A DNA stretch of 64,000 nucleotides from NCBI RefSeq assembly GCF_946222985.1, contig NZ_CAMIFY010000001.1, positions 62,001-126,000 of the forward strand, written 5' to 3'. This document shows positions 1-8,291 of this stretch, one piece after another. The first letter of the stretch is position 1. The number at the start of each line of letters is the position of its first letter. The notes beneath the pieces are model-generated. The model was not told where the DNA came from. It searched no databases and was given only the letters and a program-made list of their open reading frames with translations. Source of the stretch: an uncultured Corynebacterium sp. GTDB lineage: Bacteria > Actinomycetota > Actinomycetes > Mycobacteriales > Mycobacteriaceae. The translations under genes and the position numbers were made by a program.

Positions 1-858
1 GCCGGCGTCGGCGTCAACGTCGACTTCTGCCGCTACCTGATCTCCGTGCCCGAGGTCGTCTCCGGCGACCTCGACACCGGTCTGCTCGACCGCGTCGTCG
101 ACGGCTTCACCGAGTTCGCCGTCCCCGACGACGCGCTGGTCGCCGCCGCCATGGCCGAGTGGGCGAACCGCTGGCCCGAGGGGCCGGCCTCGCCGTGGGC
201 CGTGCCCGACGCCTGGAGGTCCGGACGCCCCGGCATCCAGCGCCTGCGCCTGGCCACCACCGGCGGATCCCACCCGATCACCGTGAGCGGCACGCCGTCC
301 GACGCCACCGTCACGGTCGACGCGCGGATCGCCGCCCTCGGCGCCGATGCTGGCGCCGATGCAGCGGCCGACGGCAGCGATGGCAGCGATGGCGGCGACG
401 ACGGCGACTCCGCCCCCGAGCCTCGCGACCACCGCGCGGCCATCCACCGGGACGGCGACGGCTGGCGCGTCGACTGCGACGGCATCACCCGCCACTGGCG
501 GGTCGAGACCGTCGGGCGCCGCGGCGGCGACGACGTCATCGTCTCCTCCGACGAGGGCACGTGGGTGCTGCGCCGCGAAAACGCGGTGCGCTCCGCGGCC
601 GAGGCCGACGGCGCGGGCGACGGTTCGCTGACCTCCCCGATGCCCGGCACCGTCATCGCGCTGTCCGTCGCCGACGGCGACCGCGTCGAGGCGGGCGATC
701 CGGTCCTGGTCGTGGAGGCCATGAAGATGGAGCACACGCTCCGCGCACCCACCGCCGGCGTCGTCGAATACCACGTCGCGGTCGGAGGAAAGGCGTCCAC
801 CGATTCCGCTCTGGCCACCGTCACTCCCGACGACGACGGCGCACCCGACGGCGGCTGA
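1..858 (+). CDS. accA1: Acyl-CoA carboxylase biotin-containing alpha subunit (AccA1-type), 3' part
   Basis: The frame is open from the first base, so the gene begins upstream of the window; 285 residues are visible. The C-terminal biotinyl domain carries AMKMEH, with the biotinylated Lys codon at 724-726. Upstream of it is a variable, Asp/Gly-rich linker and a BT-type interaction region. The biotin carboxylase domain itself is outside the window. In the family this subunit carboxylates biotin with ATP and bicarbonate for transfer by a beta subunit. The next genes (acyl-CoA dehydrogenase, MaoC, CitE, acyl-CoA synthetase, CoA-transferase) match the mycobacterial accA1 leucine-degradation locus, so methylcrotonyl-CoA is the likely substrate; that substrate is inferred from context only. 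Confidence 0.85.
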   Translation, partial: AGVGVNVDFCRYLISVPEVVSGDLDTGLLDRVVDGFTEFAVPDDALVAAAMAEWANRWPEGPASPWAVPDAWRSGRPGIQRLRLATTGGSHPITVSGTPSDATVTVDARIAALGADAGADAAADGSDGSDGGDDGDSAPEPRDHRAAIHRDGDGWRVDCDGITRHWRVETVGRRGGDDVIVSSDEGTWVLRRENAVRSAAEADGAGDGSLTSPMPGTVIALSVADGDRVEAGDPVLVVEAMKMEHTLRAPTAGVVEYHVAVGGKASTDSALATVTPDDDGAPDGG

Positions 859-974
859 CGCCACACGCCGCCGGCCGGCACCGGGACCCTGCAACACCCC
901 GGCACCGGCCCCCAACACCCCGAGATAAACCGCACGATCCGATCCGCCACCACGAACCTTCCGAGGAGCACACC

Positions 975-2135
975 ATGACCGACGTCAACACCGCCGATTT
1001 GCCCGCCGAGTACCGCGAGCTCCAGGGCGTCGTCCGCCAGTTCGCCAACGAGGTCGTCGACCCGGTGGCCTACGAACACGACCGCAATCACACGTTCCCG
1101 TACGACGTCGTGAAGCAAATGGGCGAGATGGGCCTGTTCGGCCTGCCCTTCTCCGAGGAGTACGGGGGCATGGGCGGCGATTACCTCTCGCTCGGCGTCG
1201 CCCTGGAGGAGCTGGCGAAGATCGACCAGTCGGTGGCCATCACCCTGGAGGCCGGCGTCGGCCTGGGCGCCTCGCCGATCTACCACTTCGGCAACGAGGA
1301 GCAGAAGAGCAAGTGGCTGCCCGACCTCACCGCCGGCAAGGCACTGGCCGGGTTCGGGCTCACCGAGCCCGACGCCGGTTCCGACGCCGGCGCCACGCGC
1401 ACCGTGGCCCGCGAGGACGGCGACGACTTCGTCATCAACGGCTCCAAGCAGTTCATCACCAACTCGGGCACGGACATCACCTCGCTGGTCACCGTCACGG
1501 CCGTCACCGGCCAGAAGGACGACGGGAAGAAGGAGATCTCCACGATCATCGTCCCGGCCGACTCGGAAGGGTTCGTCGCCGAACCGGCCTACGACAAGGT
1601 CGGTTGGAACGCCTCCGACACGCACCCGCTGACGTTCACCGACGTCCGCGTCCCGCAGGAGAACCTGCTGGGCACCCGCGGCCGCGGCTTCGCCAACTTC
1701 CTGTCCACCCTGGCCGAGGGGCGCGTGGCCATCGCCGCGCTGGCCACCGGCGCCGCGCAGGGCTGCGTCGACGAGTCGGTGAAGTACGCCAAGGAACGCC
1801 ATTCGATGGGACGCGCGATCGGCGAGTACCAGGCGATCTCGTTCAAGATCGCCCGCATGGAGGCCCGCGCCCACGCCGCCCGCATGGCCTGGTACGACGC
1901 CGCCGCGAAGATGGTCAAGGGCGTCGAGTTCCGCCGCGAGGCCTACATCGCCAAGCTGCTGGCCTCCGAGGCGGCGATGGACAACGCCCGCGACGCGACG
2001 CAGATCCACGGCGGCTACGGCTTCATGAACGAATACCGCGTCTCCCGCCACTACCGGGACTCCAAGATCCTCGAAATCGGCGAGGGCACCACCGAAGTCC
2101 AGCTCATGCTCATCGCCCGCGGCCTGGGTCTGTAA
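975..2135 (+). CDS. fadE19: Acyl-CoA dehydrogenase (FadE19-like)
   Basis: A 386-residue FAD flavoenzyme that would introduce an alpha-beta double bond into an acyl-CoA. The family landmarks are present: GFGLTEPDAGSDAGATRT near residue 120, an ARAHAAR stretch in the C-terminal helical domain, IHGGYGFMNEY near 340 and IGEGTTEVQ near the end. The start ATG at 975 has a GAGGAG just upstream. The catalytic Glu position in IGEGT is occupied, as in short/branched-chain acyl-CoA dehydrogenases; classical isovaleryl-CoA dehydrogenases place the base elsewhere. It sits between accA1 and a MaoC hydratase, as FadE19 does in M. tuberculosis. A branched short-chain acyl-CoA is the probable substrate (inference). 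An exact CGTCGTGAAGC word lies inside at 1106-1116. Confidence 0.9.
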   Translation: MTDVNTADLPAEYRELQGVVRQFANEVVDPVAYEHDRNHTFPYDVVKQMGEMGLFGLPFSEEYGGMGGDYLSLGVALEELAKIDQSVAITLEAGVGLGASPIYHFGNEEQKSKWLPDLTAGKALAGFGLTEPDAGSDAGATRTVAREDGDDFVINGSKQFITNSGTDITSLVTVTAVTGQKDDGKKEISTIIVPADSEGFVAEPAYDKVGWNASDTHPLTFTDVRVPQENLLGTRGRGFANFLSTLAEGRVAIAALATGAAQGCVDESVKYAKERHSMGRAIGEYQAISFKIARMEARAHAARMAWYDAAAKMVKGVEFRREAYIAKLLASEAAMDNARDATQIHGGYGFMNEYRVSRHYRDSKILEIGEGTTEVQLMLIARGLGL

Positions 2136-2148
2136 GGGGAGGTCGACG

Positions 2149-2715
2149 ATGTCAGAGCAGAAGAATCCCGAAAACGCCGGCAACCCCGGCAACACCTCCG
2201 GCTCCGGCCGCGAGATCGTCCAGCGCGGCCTGTGGTTCGAGGAGTACGAGGAAGGCGCCCGCTACCTCCATCGCCCCGGCCGCACGGTCACCGAGACCGA
2301 CGACGTGCTGTTCACGACCCTGACGATGAACACCCAGCCGCTCCACCTCGACGCGCATTGGGCGTCGGAGCAGCCGGGCTTCGGCGGCCAGCGCCTCGTC
2401 AATTCCCTGTGGACGTTGTCGACGGTGGTGGGCCTGTCGGTGTCGCAGCTGACCCTGGGCACCATCGTGGCCAACCTCGGCTTCACCGAGGTGACGTTCC
2501 CCGCCCCGATGTTCCACGGCGACACCCTGTACGCCGAGACCACGTGCCTGTCGGCCCGCGCGTCGAAGTCGCGGCCCGGCCAGGGCATCGTCGAGCTCGA
2601 GCACGTCGGCCGCAATCAGGACGGCGTCGTCGTCTGCCGCGCGGTGCGCGCGACGCTGGTGCAGTGCGATCCGGCGTCCGAAAAGAACGAGCTTGACGAC
2701 GGAGCACGCCGATGA
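2149..2715 (+). CDS. MaoC-like acyl-CoA hydratase/dehydratase
   Basis: A 188-residue hot-dog-fold protein of the MaoC (R)-hydratase type. The signature NTQPLHLDAHWAS (about residues 61-73) resembles the hydratase-2 motif with its Asn/Asp and His catalytic pair. It starts 13 bases after the acyl-CoA dehydrogenase behind GGGGAGG, and its stop overlaps the CitE start as ATGA, so these genes are translated as one operon. The syntenic M. tuberculosis gene is Rv2499c. It would hydrate an enoyl-CoA such as methylglutaconyl-CoA for the lyase that follows (inference from context). Near the 3' end a rare CTT leucine codon lies within the word GCTTGACGACG at 2691-2701. Confidence 0.85.
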   Translation: MSEQKNPENAGNPGNTSGSGREIVQRGLWFEEYEEGARYLHRPGRTVTETDDVLFTTLTMNTQPLHLDAHWASEQPGFGGQRLVNSLWTLSTVVGLSVSQLTLGTIVANLGFTEVTFPAPMFHGDTLYAETTCLSARASKSRPGQGIVELEHVGRNQDGVVVCRAVRATLVQCDPASEKNELDDGARR

Positions 2716-3584
2716 CCGCCTGGATCCCCGCCGGCCCCGCGATCCTGTTCGTGCCCGCCGACCGTCCCGATCGATTCGCCAAGGCCGCCGCCCGCGCCGA
2801 CATGGTCATCCTCGACCTCGAGGACGGCTGCCGCCCGGACAACCGCGCCGATGCGCGCCGGGCGATCGTCGAATCGGACGAGGCGTCGGGGCTCGACCCC
2901 GAGCGCGTCATCGTCCGCATCAACCCGGTGGACTCGCCGGACCACGCCGCGGACCTGGAGATGCTCGCCGACGCCCGCTTCGACCTGGTGATGCTGCCCA
3001 AGGCGGAGTCGGCGGCGGCCGTCGAATCGCTGGCGGGCCACCGCGTCATCCCGCTGATCGAAACGCCCATGGGCGTCCTGCGCGCCGACGACATCGCCTC
3101 GGCCGACAACGCCGTCGCCATGTTCTGGGGCGCCGAGGACCTCACCGCCGGCCTGGGCGGCACCTCGTCCCGATTCGGGGCGGAGGAGACGGGGGCGGGG
3201 GAGCACGGCCCGGGCACCTACCGCGACGTCGCGCGCCACGCCCGCGCCCGGACCCAGCTGGCCGCCGCGGCCTTCGGTCGCGCCGCACTCGATTCGGTCC
3301 ACGTCGACATCGCCGACGTCGACGGATTGCGCGCCGAAGCCGTCGACGCCGCCGCCCTCGGCTACGCCGCGACGGTGTGCATCCACCCCTCGCAAGTCGC
3401 CGTCATCCGCGAGGCCTACCGGCCCAGCGACGACGACGCCGACTGGGCCCGCCGCCTGCTCGCCGCCGCCCGCGACGACGCCGGCGCCTTCAGCTTCGAG
3501 GGCCGCATGGTCGACGCCCCGCTCTTCCGCCAGGCCGAAGTCATCGCCCGGCGGGCCGAGGCGCTCGCGCCCGATTCGTCGTGA
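2712..3584 (+). CDS. citE: CitE-type HpcH/HpaI lyase (citramalyl/HMG-CoA lyase family)
   Basis: A 290-residue TIM-barrel acyl-CoA lyase. Visible family features are FVPADRPDRFAKA at the N-terminus, ILDLEDG, VMLPKAES, IPLIETPMG, WGAEDLTAGLGGTSSR (Mg2+ and substrate loop) and CIHPSQV. The ATGA overlap with the MaoC gene indicates translational coupling. The Rv2498c homologue is described in the literature as acting in leucine and itaconate breakdown, cleaving citramalyl-CoA and HMG-CoA type substrates; the same role is inferred here. The TGA stop is embedded in CGTCGTGAAGC, and a second copy of that word follows at 3591. A paralogue lies at 8292-9251. Confidence 0.88.
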   Translation: MTAWIPAGPAILFVPADRPDRFAKAAARADMVILDLEDGCRPDNRADARRAIVESDEASGLDPERVIVRINPVDSPDHAADLEMLADARFDLVMLPKAESAAAVESLAGHRVIPLIETPMGVLRADDIASADNAVAMFWGAEDLTAGLGGTSSRFGAEETGAGEHGPGTYRDVARHARARTQLAAAAFGRAALDSVHVDIADVDGLRAEAVDAAALGYAATVCIHPSQVAVIREAYRPSDDDADWARRLLAAARDDAGAFSFEGRMVDAPLFRQAEVIARRAEALAPDSS

Positions 3585-3601
3585 AGCAACCGTCGTAAAG
3601 C
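3577..3601 (+). repeat. Tandem direct pair of the dispersed word CGTCGTNAAGC
   Basis: CGTCGTGAAGC (3577-3587, containing the citE stop codon) is followed three bases later by CGTCGTAAAGC (3591-3601). The same word recurs across the window at 1106, 13563, 30102, 33338, 43128, 47607 and 58641 on the plus strand, and as GCTTNACGACG at 2691, 13548, 23130, 37161, 42517, 52324 and 62410. No hairpin forms here because both copies face the same way. The role is unknown; an uptake-type or protein-recognition word is possible. Confidence 0.7.
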
Positions 3602-3676
3602 ACAAGCCCCAAGCACCCGCCGCACCACCAACTGAACGACCCGCCCCGACCAGGGCACACGGACCAGGAGAAACCG

Positions 3677-5374
3677 ATGTCACAACTCACCACCATCCCC
3701 GCCCCCTACGGCAAGGACGTCGTCGACGACGACGGCAACAAGATGTCGCACGTCATCGGCGCCGGCGTCGACCAGGGCGCCGCGCCCCTGCGCACCGAAA
3801 CCCTCGGCGAGAACCTCAAGGCCATCGTGGAGAAGCACCCGTCGAAGGAATGCATCGTCGACGTCTACGCCGACGTGTCCTTCACCTACGAACGCTTCTA
3901 CAACCGCGTCCTGCGCCTGGCGACGGCCTTCATCCGCGCCGGCTACCGCAAGGGCGACCGCATCGGCATCTGGTCGACCAACCGCTGGGAATGGACCGTC
4001 GTGCAGTACGCCTGCCACCACCTCGGCCTGATCCTGGTCAACATCAACCCCGCCTACCGCCAGCACGAACTCAACTACGTGCTGGAGAAGGCCGGCGTGC
4101 GCTGCGTCTTCGCCGCCCGCCGGTACAAGGACTCCGACTACCGCACCATGCTCCTCGAGGCGTCCAAGCAGCGCGGCGTGAAGCTGGACAAGGTCATCTA
4201 CTTCGGCTCGGCCGACTGGTACGAGCGCATGCACGGCGACATCGACGACCTGTCGGAGTACACCGCCGACCTGCATTGCGACGACCCGATCAACATCCAG
4301 TTCACCTCCGGCACCACCGGCTTCCCCAAGGGCGCGACGCTGACGCACCGCAACCTGCTCAACAACGGCTACTTCATCGGCGAACTGCTCGGCTACACCG
4401 AAGACGACCGCGTCTGCGTGCCCGTGCCGTTCTTCCACACCTTCGGCATGGTCATCGGCACCTTCGCCACCTTCACCCACGGCGGCGCGATCATCATCCC
4501 CGCGCCGGCGTTCAAGGCCCGCGAGACCCTCAAGGCCGTGCACTCCGCCGGCGCCACCTCGCTCTACGGCGTGCCGACGATGTTCATCAACGAACTCGAG
4601 GAGGCCAACGACCACGAGGACTACGGCAGCCCCTACGACTTCTCCACGCTGCGCACCGGCGTCATGGCCGGCACGTCCTGCCCGTCGAAGACGATGCGCG
4701 AGGTGATGGACAAGCTCAACATGACCGAGATCGCCATCTGCTACGGCATGACGGAGACCTCGCCGGTGAGCTTCCAGACCCGCGCCGACTCGCCGCTGGA
4801 CAAGCGCGTGACCACCGTCGGCCAGATCATGCCGCACCTGGAGGCCCGCATCATCGACGAGGACACCGGCGAGACGCTCCCGCGCGGGGCGCAGGGCGAG
4901 GTCGTCGTGCGCGGCTACTCGGTGATGAAGGAGTACTGGCACCACCCGGAGAAGACCGCCGAGGCCATCGACGCCGACGGTTGGATGCACACCGGCGACC
5001 TCGGCGTTCTCGACGACGACGGCTACCTGGCCATCACCGGCCGCATCAAGGACATGCTCATCCGCGGCGGCGAGAACATCTACCCCCGCGAGATCGAGGA
5101 GTTCCTGTTCACCCACCCGGACATCGTCGACGCGCAGGTCATCGGCGTGCCCGACGACAAGTACGGCGAGGAGATCATGGCGTGGGTCATCCTCCACGAC
5201 GGTGACGGCGACCTCACCGCGCAGCAGATCGCCGAGTTCGCCCACGGCAAGCTGTCGCGCCACAAGATCCCGCGCTACGTCCACGTCACCGACTCCTTCC
5301 CGATGACGGCGTCGGGCAAGGTGCGCAAGGTCGAAATGCGCGAGATGGCGCCCAAGCTGCTGGGCTGGGTGTGA
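3677..5374 (+). CDS. fadD35: Acyl-CoA synthetase / AMP-dependent ligase (FadD35-like)
   Basis: A 565-residue ANL-superfamily enzyme that would activate a free acid to acyl-CoA through an acyl-AMP. Motifs in order: TSGTTGFPKGATLTHRN (A3, about residue 211), YGMTETSP (A5, near 356), GWMHTGDLGVLDDDGY (A7), GRIKDMLIRGGENIYP (A8) and TASGKVRKVEM with the catalytic Lys near the C-terminus (A10). The start ATG has AGGAG 6 nt upstream. Length and motifs are full. It follows a 92-bp gap carrying the tandem word pair and overlaps the next gene by 4 bases. The syntenic neighbour scoA/scoB supports a role in feeding branched or short acids into the pathway; the acid itself cannot be read from the sequence. 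Confidence 0.88.
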   Translation: MSQLTTIPAPYGKDVVDDDGNKMSHVIGAGVDQGAAPLRTETLGENLKAIVEKHPSKECIVDVYADVSFTYERFYNRVLRLATAFIRAGYRKGDRIGIWSTNRWEWTVVQYACHHLGLILVNINPAYRQHELNYVLEKAGVRCVFAARRYKDSDYRTMLLEASKQRGVKLDKVIYFGSADWYERMHGDIDDLSEYTADLHCDDPINIQFTSGTTGFPKGATLTHRNLLNNGYFIGELLGYTEDDRVCVPVPFFHTFGMVIGTFATFTHGGAIIIPAPAFKARETLKAVHSAGATSLYGVPTMFINELEEANDHEDYGSPYDFSTLRTGVMAGTSCPSKTMREVMDKLNMTEIAICYGMTETSPVSFQTRADSPLDKRVTTVGQIMPHLEARIIDEDTGETLPRGAQGEVVVRGYSVMKEYWHHPEKTAEAIDADGWMHTGDLGVLDDDGYLAITGRIKDMLIRGGENIYPREIEEFLFTHPDIVDAQVIGVPDDKYGEEIMAWVILHDGDGDLTAQQIAEFAHGKLSRHKIPRYVHVTDSFPMTASGKVRKVEMREMAPKLLGWV

Positions 5375-6111
5375 GCGACATGAAGAAGACGATCGATTCC
5401 GGCGCCTCCGTCCGCGACCTCGTCGCCGCCAACGTCCGCGACGGCATGACCGTCGCCGTCGGCGGGTTCGGCCTGTGCGGCGTGCCCTTCGACCTCATCG
5501 AGGGGCTGCGCGACTCCGGCGCCACCGACCTGACCATCGTGTCCAACAACATGGGCGTCGACGGCCTGGGCCTGGGCATCCTGCTGGAGAACCACCAGGT
5601 GACCAAGGTCGTGGCCAGCTACGTCGGCGAGAACAAGCTCTTCGCCCGGCAGTACCTCGACGGCGAACTCGACATCGAGTTCAACCCGCAGGGCACGCTG
5701 GCCGAGCGCCTGCGGGCGGGCGGCGCCGGCATTCCGGCGTTCTACACCGCCACCGGCGTCGGCACGCTGGTGGCCGAGGGCAAGCCCCACGCCGAGTTCG
5801 ACGGCCGCACCTACGTGCAGGAACGCGGCATCGTCGCCGACCTGGCGCTGGTCCACGCCTGGCGCGGCGACGTCGACGGCAACCTCGTCTACCGCTCGAC
5901 CGCGCGCAACTTCAACCCGCTGTGCGCCTCCTCGGGCAGGGTCACCATCGCCGAGGTCGAGGAACTGGTCGACCGCGGCTCCATCGAACCGGACGCGGTG
6001 ACGACCCCCGGCGTCTTCGTCGACCACGTCGTGCGCGCCACGGACCGCGACAAGCCCATCGAGAAACGAACCACCAGGCCGCGCCCCACCGCGGTCGGCG
6101 AGGAGAACTGA
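5371..6111 (+). CDS. scoA: 3-oxoacid CoA-transferase subunit A
   Basis: A 246-residue SCOT alpha subunit. It has the N-terminal family stretch VAVGGFGLCGVPFDLIEGL and later VSNNMG, GELDIEFNPQGTLAERLR and GIPAFYTATGVGT. GTG at 5371 overlaps the synthetase stop (GTGA), so it is translationally coupled; an ATG at 5380 is the alternative start. With ScoB it transfers CoA between succinyl-CoA and acetoacetate (or another 3-oxoacid). In this cluster it would link the acetoacetate released by the lyase to the thiolase downstream. The assignment is firm from sequence; the direction of flow is inferred. Confidence 0.92.
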   Translation: MSDMKKTIDSGASVRDLVAANVRDGMTVAVGGFGLCGVPFDLIEGLRDSGATDLTIVSNNMGVDGLGLGILLENHQVTKVVASYVGENKLFARQYLDGELDIEFNPQGTLAERLRAGGAGIPAFYTATGVGTLVAEGKPHAEFDGRTYVQERGIVADLALVHAWRGDVDGNLVYRSTARNFNPLCASSGRVTIAEVEELVDRGSIEPDAVTTPGVFVDHVVRATDRDKPIEKRTTRPRPTAVGEEN

Positions 6112-6112
6112 C

Positions 6113-6847
6113 ATGGACAGCGCACCGAACGGAGCCGTCGCAAAGCAGACGGACGCACGGCAGGCCAATGCCCCGCAGGCCGACGCCCCGCAGGTCGACC
6201 GGAAAGTCGGATGGACCCGCGACGACATGGCGGCCCTGGCCGCGGCGGAGCTCTCCGACGGCGACTACGTCAACCTCGGCATCGGCATCCCCACGCTCGT
6301 GGCCAACCACATCCCCGAGGGGGTGCGCGTGGTGCTGCAGAGCGAAAACGGCATCCTCGGCATGGGGCCCTTCCCGTACGAGGGGGAGGAGGACGCCGAC
6401 CTGATCAACGCCGGCAAACAGACCGTCACGCTCGTGCCGGGCGCGGCCGTGTTCGACTCCGCCACCAGCTTCGCCATGATCCGCGGCGGCCACGTGAAGA
6501 TGGCCGTGCTCGGGGCCATGCAGGTCTCCGAAACCGGCGACCTGGCCAACTGGATGATCCCCGGCAAGATGGTCAAGGGCATGGGCGGCGCGATGGACCT
6601 CGTCGCCGGCACCCCGCGGGTGGTCGTGCTCACCGATCACGTCGCCCGCGACGGATCGCCGAAGCTGGTCAAAAAATGCGACCTGCCGCTGACCGGCGCG
6701 AAGGTGGTCAAGCGGATCATCACCGACCTCGGCAGCTTCGACGTCGCCGACGACCACCTCGTGCTGCGCCGCCTCGCGCCGGGTGTCACCCTCGCCGACA
6801 TCGAGGCCAAGACCGCGGCGGCCTACGTCGTGCAGCTGGACGAATGA
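6113..6847 (+). CDS. scoB: 3-oxoacid CoA-transferase subunit B
   Basis: A 244-residue SCOT beta subunit. The catalytic glutamate lies in LQSENGILGMGPFP (about residues 75-88), the residue that forms the enzyme-CoA thioester in the family. It begins one base after the scoA stop. The first 35 residues are a low-complexity Ala/Gln/Asp extension with a repeated QADAPQ-like unit, absent from most homologues; an alternative internal start is therefore possible, though no better ribosome site is obvious. It forms the catalytic heteromer with ScoA. Confidence 0.9.
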   Translation: MDSAPNGAVAKQTDARQANAPQADAPQVDRKVGWTRDDMAALAAAELSDGDYVNLGIGIPTLVANHIPEGVRVVLQSENGILGMGPFPYEGEEDADLINAGKQTVTLVPGAAVFDSATSFAMIRGGHVKMAVLGAMQVSETGDLANWMIPGKMVKGMGGAMDLVAGTPRVVVLTDHVARDGSPKLVKKCDLPLTGAKVVKRIITDLGSFDVADDHLVLRRLAPGVTLADIEAKTAAAYVVQLDE

Positions 6848-7024
6848 GCCGCGGGCCGGATCGTGCAGCCGGACGAAAGACCAGCGGGGCCGCGCCGGGC
6901 TCCCGCCGTGGCCCCGAATCCGCACCCCTCGGCGCCTCCGAACGGCTAGGCTCCGTTCACTGAAACCTCCGCGCGAATCGACCCGCCGCGGACCAAGAAG
7001 AACCCGACCAGGGAGACGAACACC
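6848..7024 (+). promoter_or_regulatory. Intergenic region with possible promoter for the thiolase gene
   Basis: These 177 bases separate scoB from the thiolase. A TAGGCT hexamer at about 6947-6952 is a plausible -10 box. A ribosome site (GGGAGACGAAC) precedes the ATG at 7025. No open reading frame or hairpin of note is seen, so the thiolase may have its own transcript; no -35 element is evident. Confidence 0.35.
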
Positions 7025-8242
7025 ATGACCGAAAACACCACCGCCCCCAAGGCCGGCCCGGACGACGTCGTCATCCTCGCCGGTGCCCGCACCCCGCAAG
7101 GCAAGATGCTGGGCCAGCTGGCCGACCTGACGTCCGTCGACCTCGGCGCCCACGCCATCCGCGCCGCCGTCGAGCGCGCCGGCATCAAGTCCGAGGACGT
7201 CGGCCGCGTGGTCCTCGGCCAGGTCATCCTCGCCGGCGCCGGCCAGAACCCCGCCCGCCAGACCGCCGTCAAAGCCGGCCTGCCGTGGTCGACCCCGGCC
7301 GAGATCGTCTCGAAGGTCTGCCTGTCGGGCCTCGACGCCATCATCCACGCCGCGCGCATGATCCGCCTCGGCGAGGTCGACGTCGTCGTCGCCGGCGGCC
7401 AGGAGTCGATGACCAACGCCCCCCACGTCGCCCACGGCGTGCGCAAGGGCAAGTCCTACGGTTCGCTGAAGCTGGAGGACACCCTCGAGATCGACGGCCT
7501 CGTCGATTCCTACGACAACGTGTCGATGGGCACCCTGACCGACGGCCCGAACGGCGACCTGGGCATCTCCCGCGAGGACCAGGACGAGGTCGCGGCACTG
7601 TCGCACCAGCGCGCCGCGAAGGCGCAGGAGGACGGGATCTTCGCGCAGGAGATCGTCCCGATCGAGATCCCGCAGCGCAAGGGCGATCCCGTCGTCGTCG
7701 ACTCCGACCAGGGCATCCGCCCCGACACCACCGTCGAGACACTGTCGAAGCTGCGCGCGGTGTTCAAGAAGGACAACGGCACCATCACCGCCGGCAACTC
7801 CTCGCCGATCTCCGACGGCGCCGCCGCGGTGGTCCTGGCCCGCCGCGGTTGGGCCGAGGAGCGCGGCCTGGAGTACCTCGCCGTCGTCGGCAAGGCCGGG
7901 CAGACCGCCGGCCCGGACAACCACCTCCACGCCCAGCCGTCCGACGCGCTGGCCGAGGCCCTGCGCCTGGCGGAGTGGAACGCCTCCGATCTCGACTTCA
8001 TCGAGATCAACGAGGCCTTCGGCGCCGTCGCCGTGAAGTCCCTGCGCGACCTGGACTACCCGCTGGACAAGTGCAACATCCACGGCGGCGCCATCGCCCT
8101 GGGCCACCCGATCGGCTGCTCCGGCGCCCGCCTGGCGCTGACCGCCGCAATGGAGCTGTCGCGCCGCGGTTCCGGCAGGGCCGGAGTGTCGCTGTGCGGC
8201 GGTGGCGGACAGGGCGACGCCCTGCTGCTGTACCGGGACTGA
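7025..8242 (+). CDS. Acetyl-CoA C-acetyltransferase (thiolase)
   Basis: A 405-residue thiolase, the normal family length. The nucleophilic cysteine is in KVCLSGLDAIIHAA (near residue 99). The second loop NEAFGAVAVKS (near 331), the GGAIALGHPIGCSGAR histidine/cysteine segment (near 360) and the terminal SLCGGGGQG glycine loop are all present. It would cleave acetoacetyl-CoA to two acetyl-CoA, or condense them. Its place right after ScoA/ScoB fits disposal of acetoacetate from leucine-type catabolism. It has its own intergenic region and a GGGAGA ribosome site. Confidence 0.93.
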   Translation: MTENTTAPKAGPDDVVILAGARTPQGKMLGQLADLTSVDLGAHAIRAAVERAGIKSEDVGRVVLGQVILAGAGQNPARQTAVKAGLPWSTPAEIVSKVCLSGLDAIIHAARMIRLGEVDVVVAGGQESMTNAPHVAHGVRKGKSYGSLKLEDTLEIDGLVDSYDNVSMGTLTDGPNGDLGISREDQDEVAALSHQRAAKAQEDGIFAQEIVPIEIPQRKGDPVVVDSDQGIRPDTTVETLSKLRAVFKKDNGTITAGNSSPISDGAAAVVLARRGWAEERGLEYLAVVGKAGQTAGPDNHLHAQPSDALAEALRLAEWNASDLDFIEINEAFGAVAVKSLRDLDYPLDKCNIHGGAIALGHPIGCSGARLALTAAMELSRRGSGRAGVSLCGGGGQGDALLLYRD

Positions 8243-8278
8243 TGCACCGGGACTGATTTCTCCCCGGGCGAGTCCCGG

Positions 8279-8284
8279 TAGTTT
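8279..8284 (+). promoter_or_regulatory. -10 box of a leaderless promoter for the second citE gene
   Basis: TAGTTT is followed by exactly 7 bases and the ATG at 8292, with no Shine-Dalgarno sequence between. That spacing puts the transcription start on or next to the start codon. Transcript-end mapping would confirm. Confidence 0.5.
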
Positions 8285-8291
8285 CGGGGGC

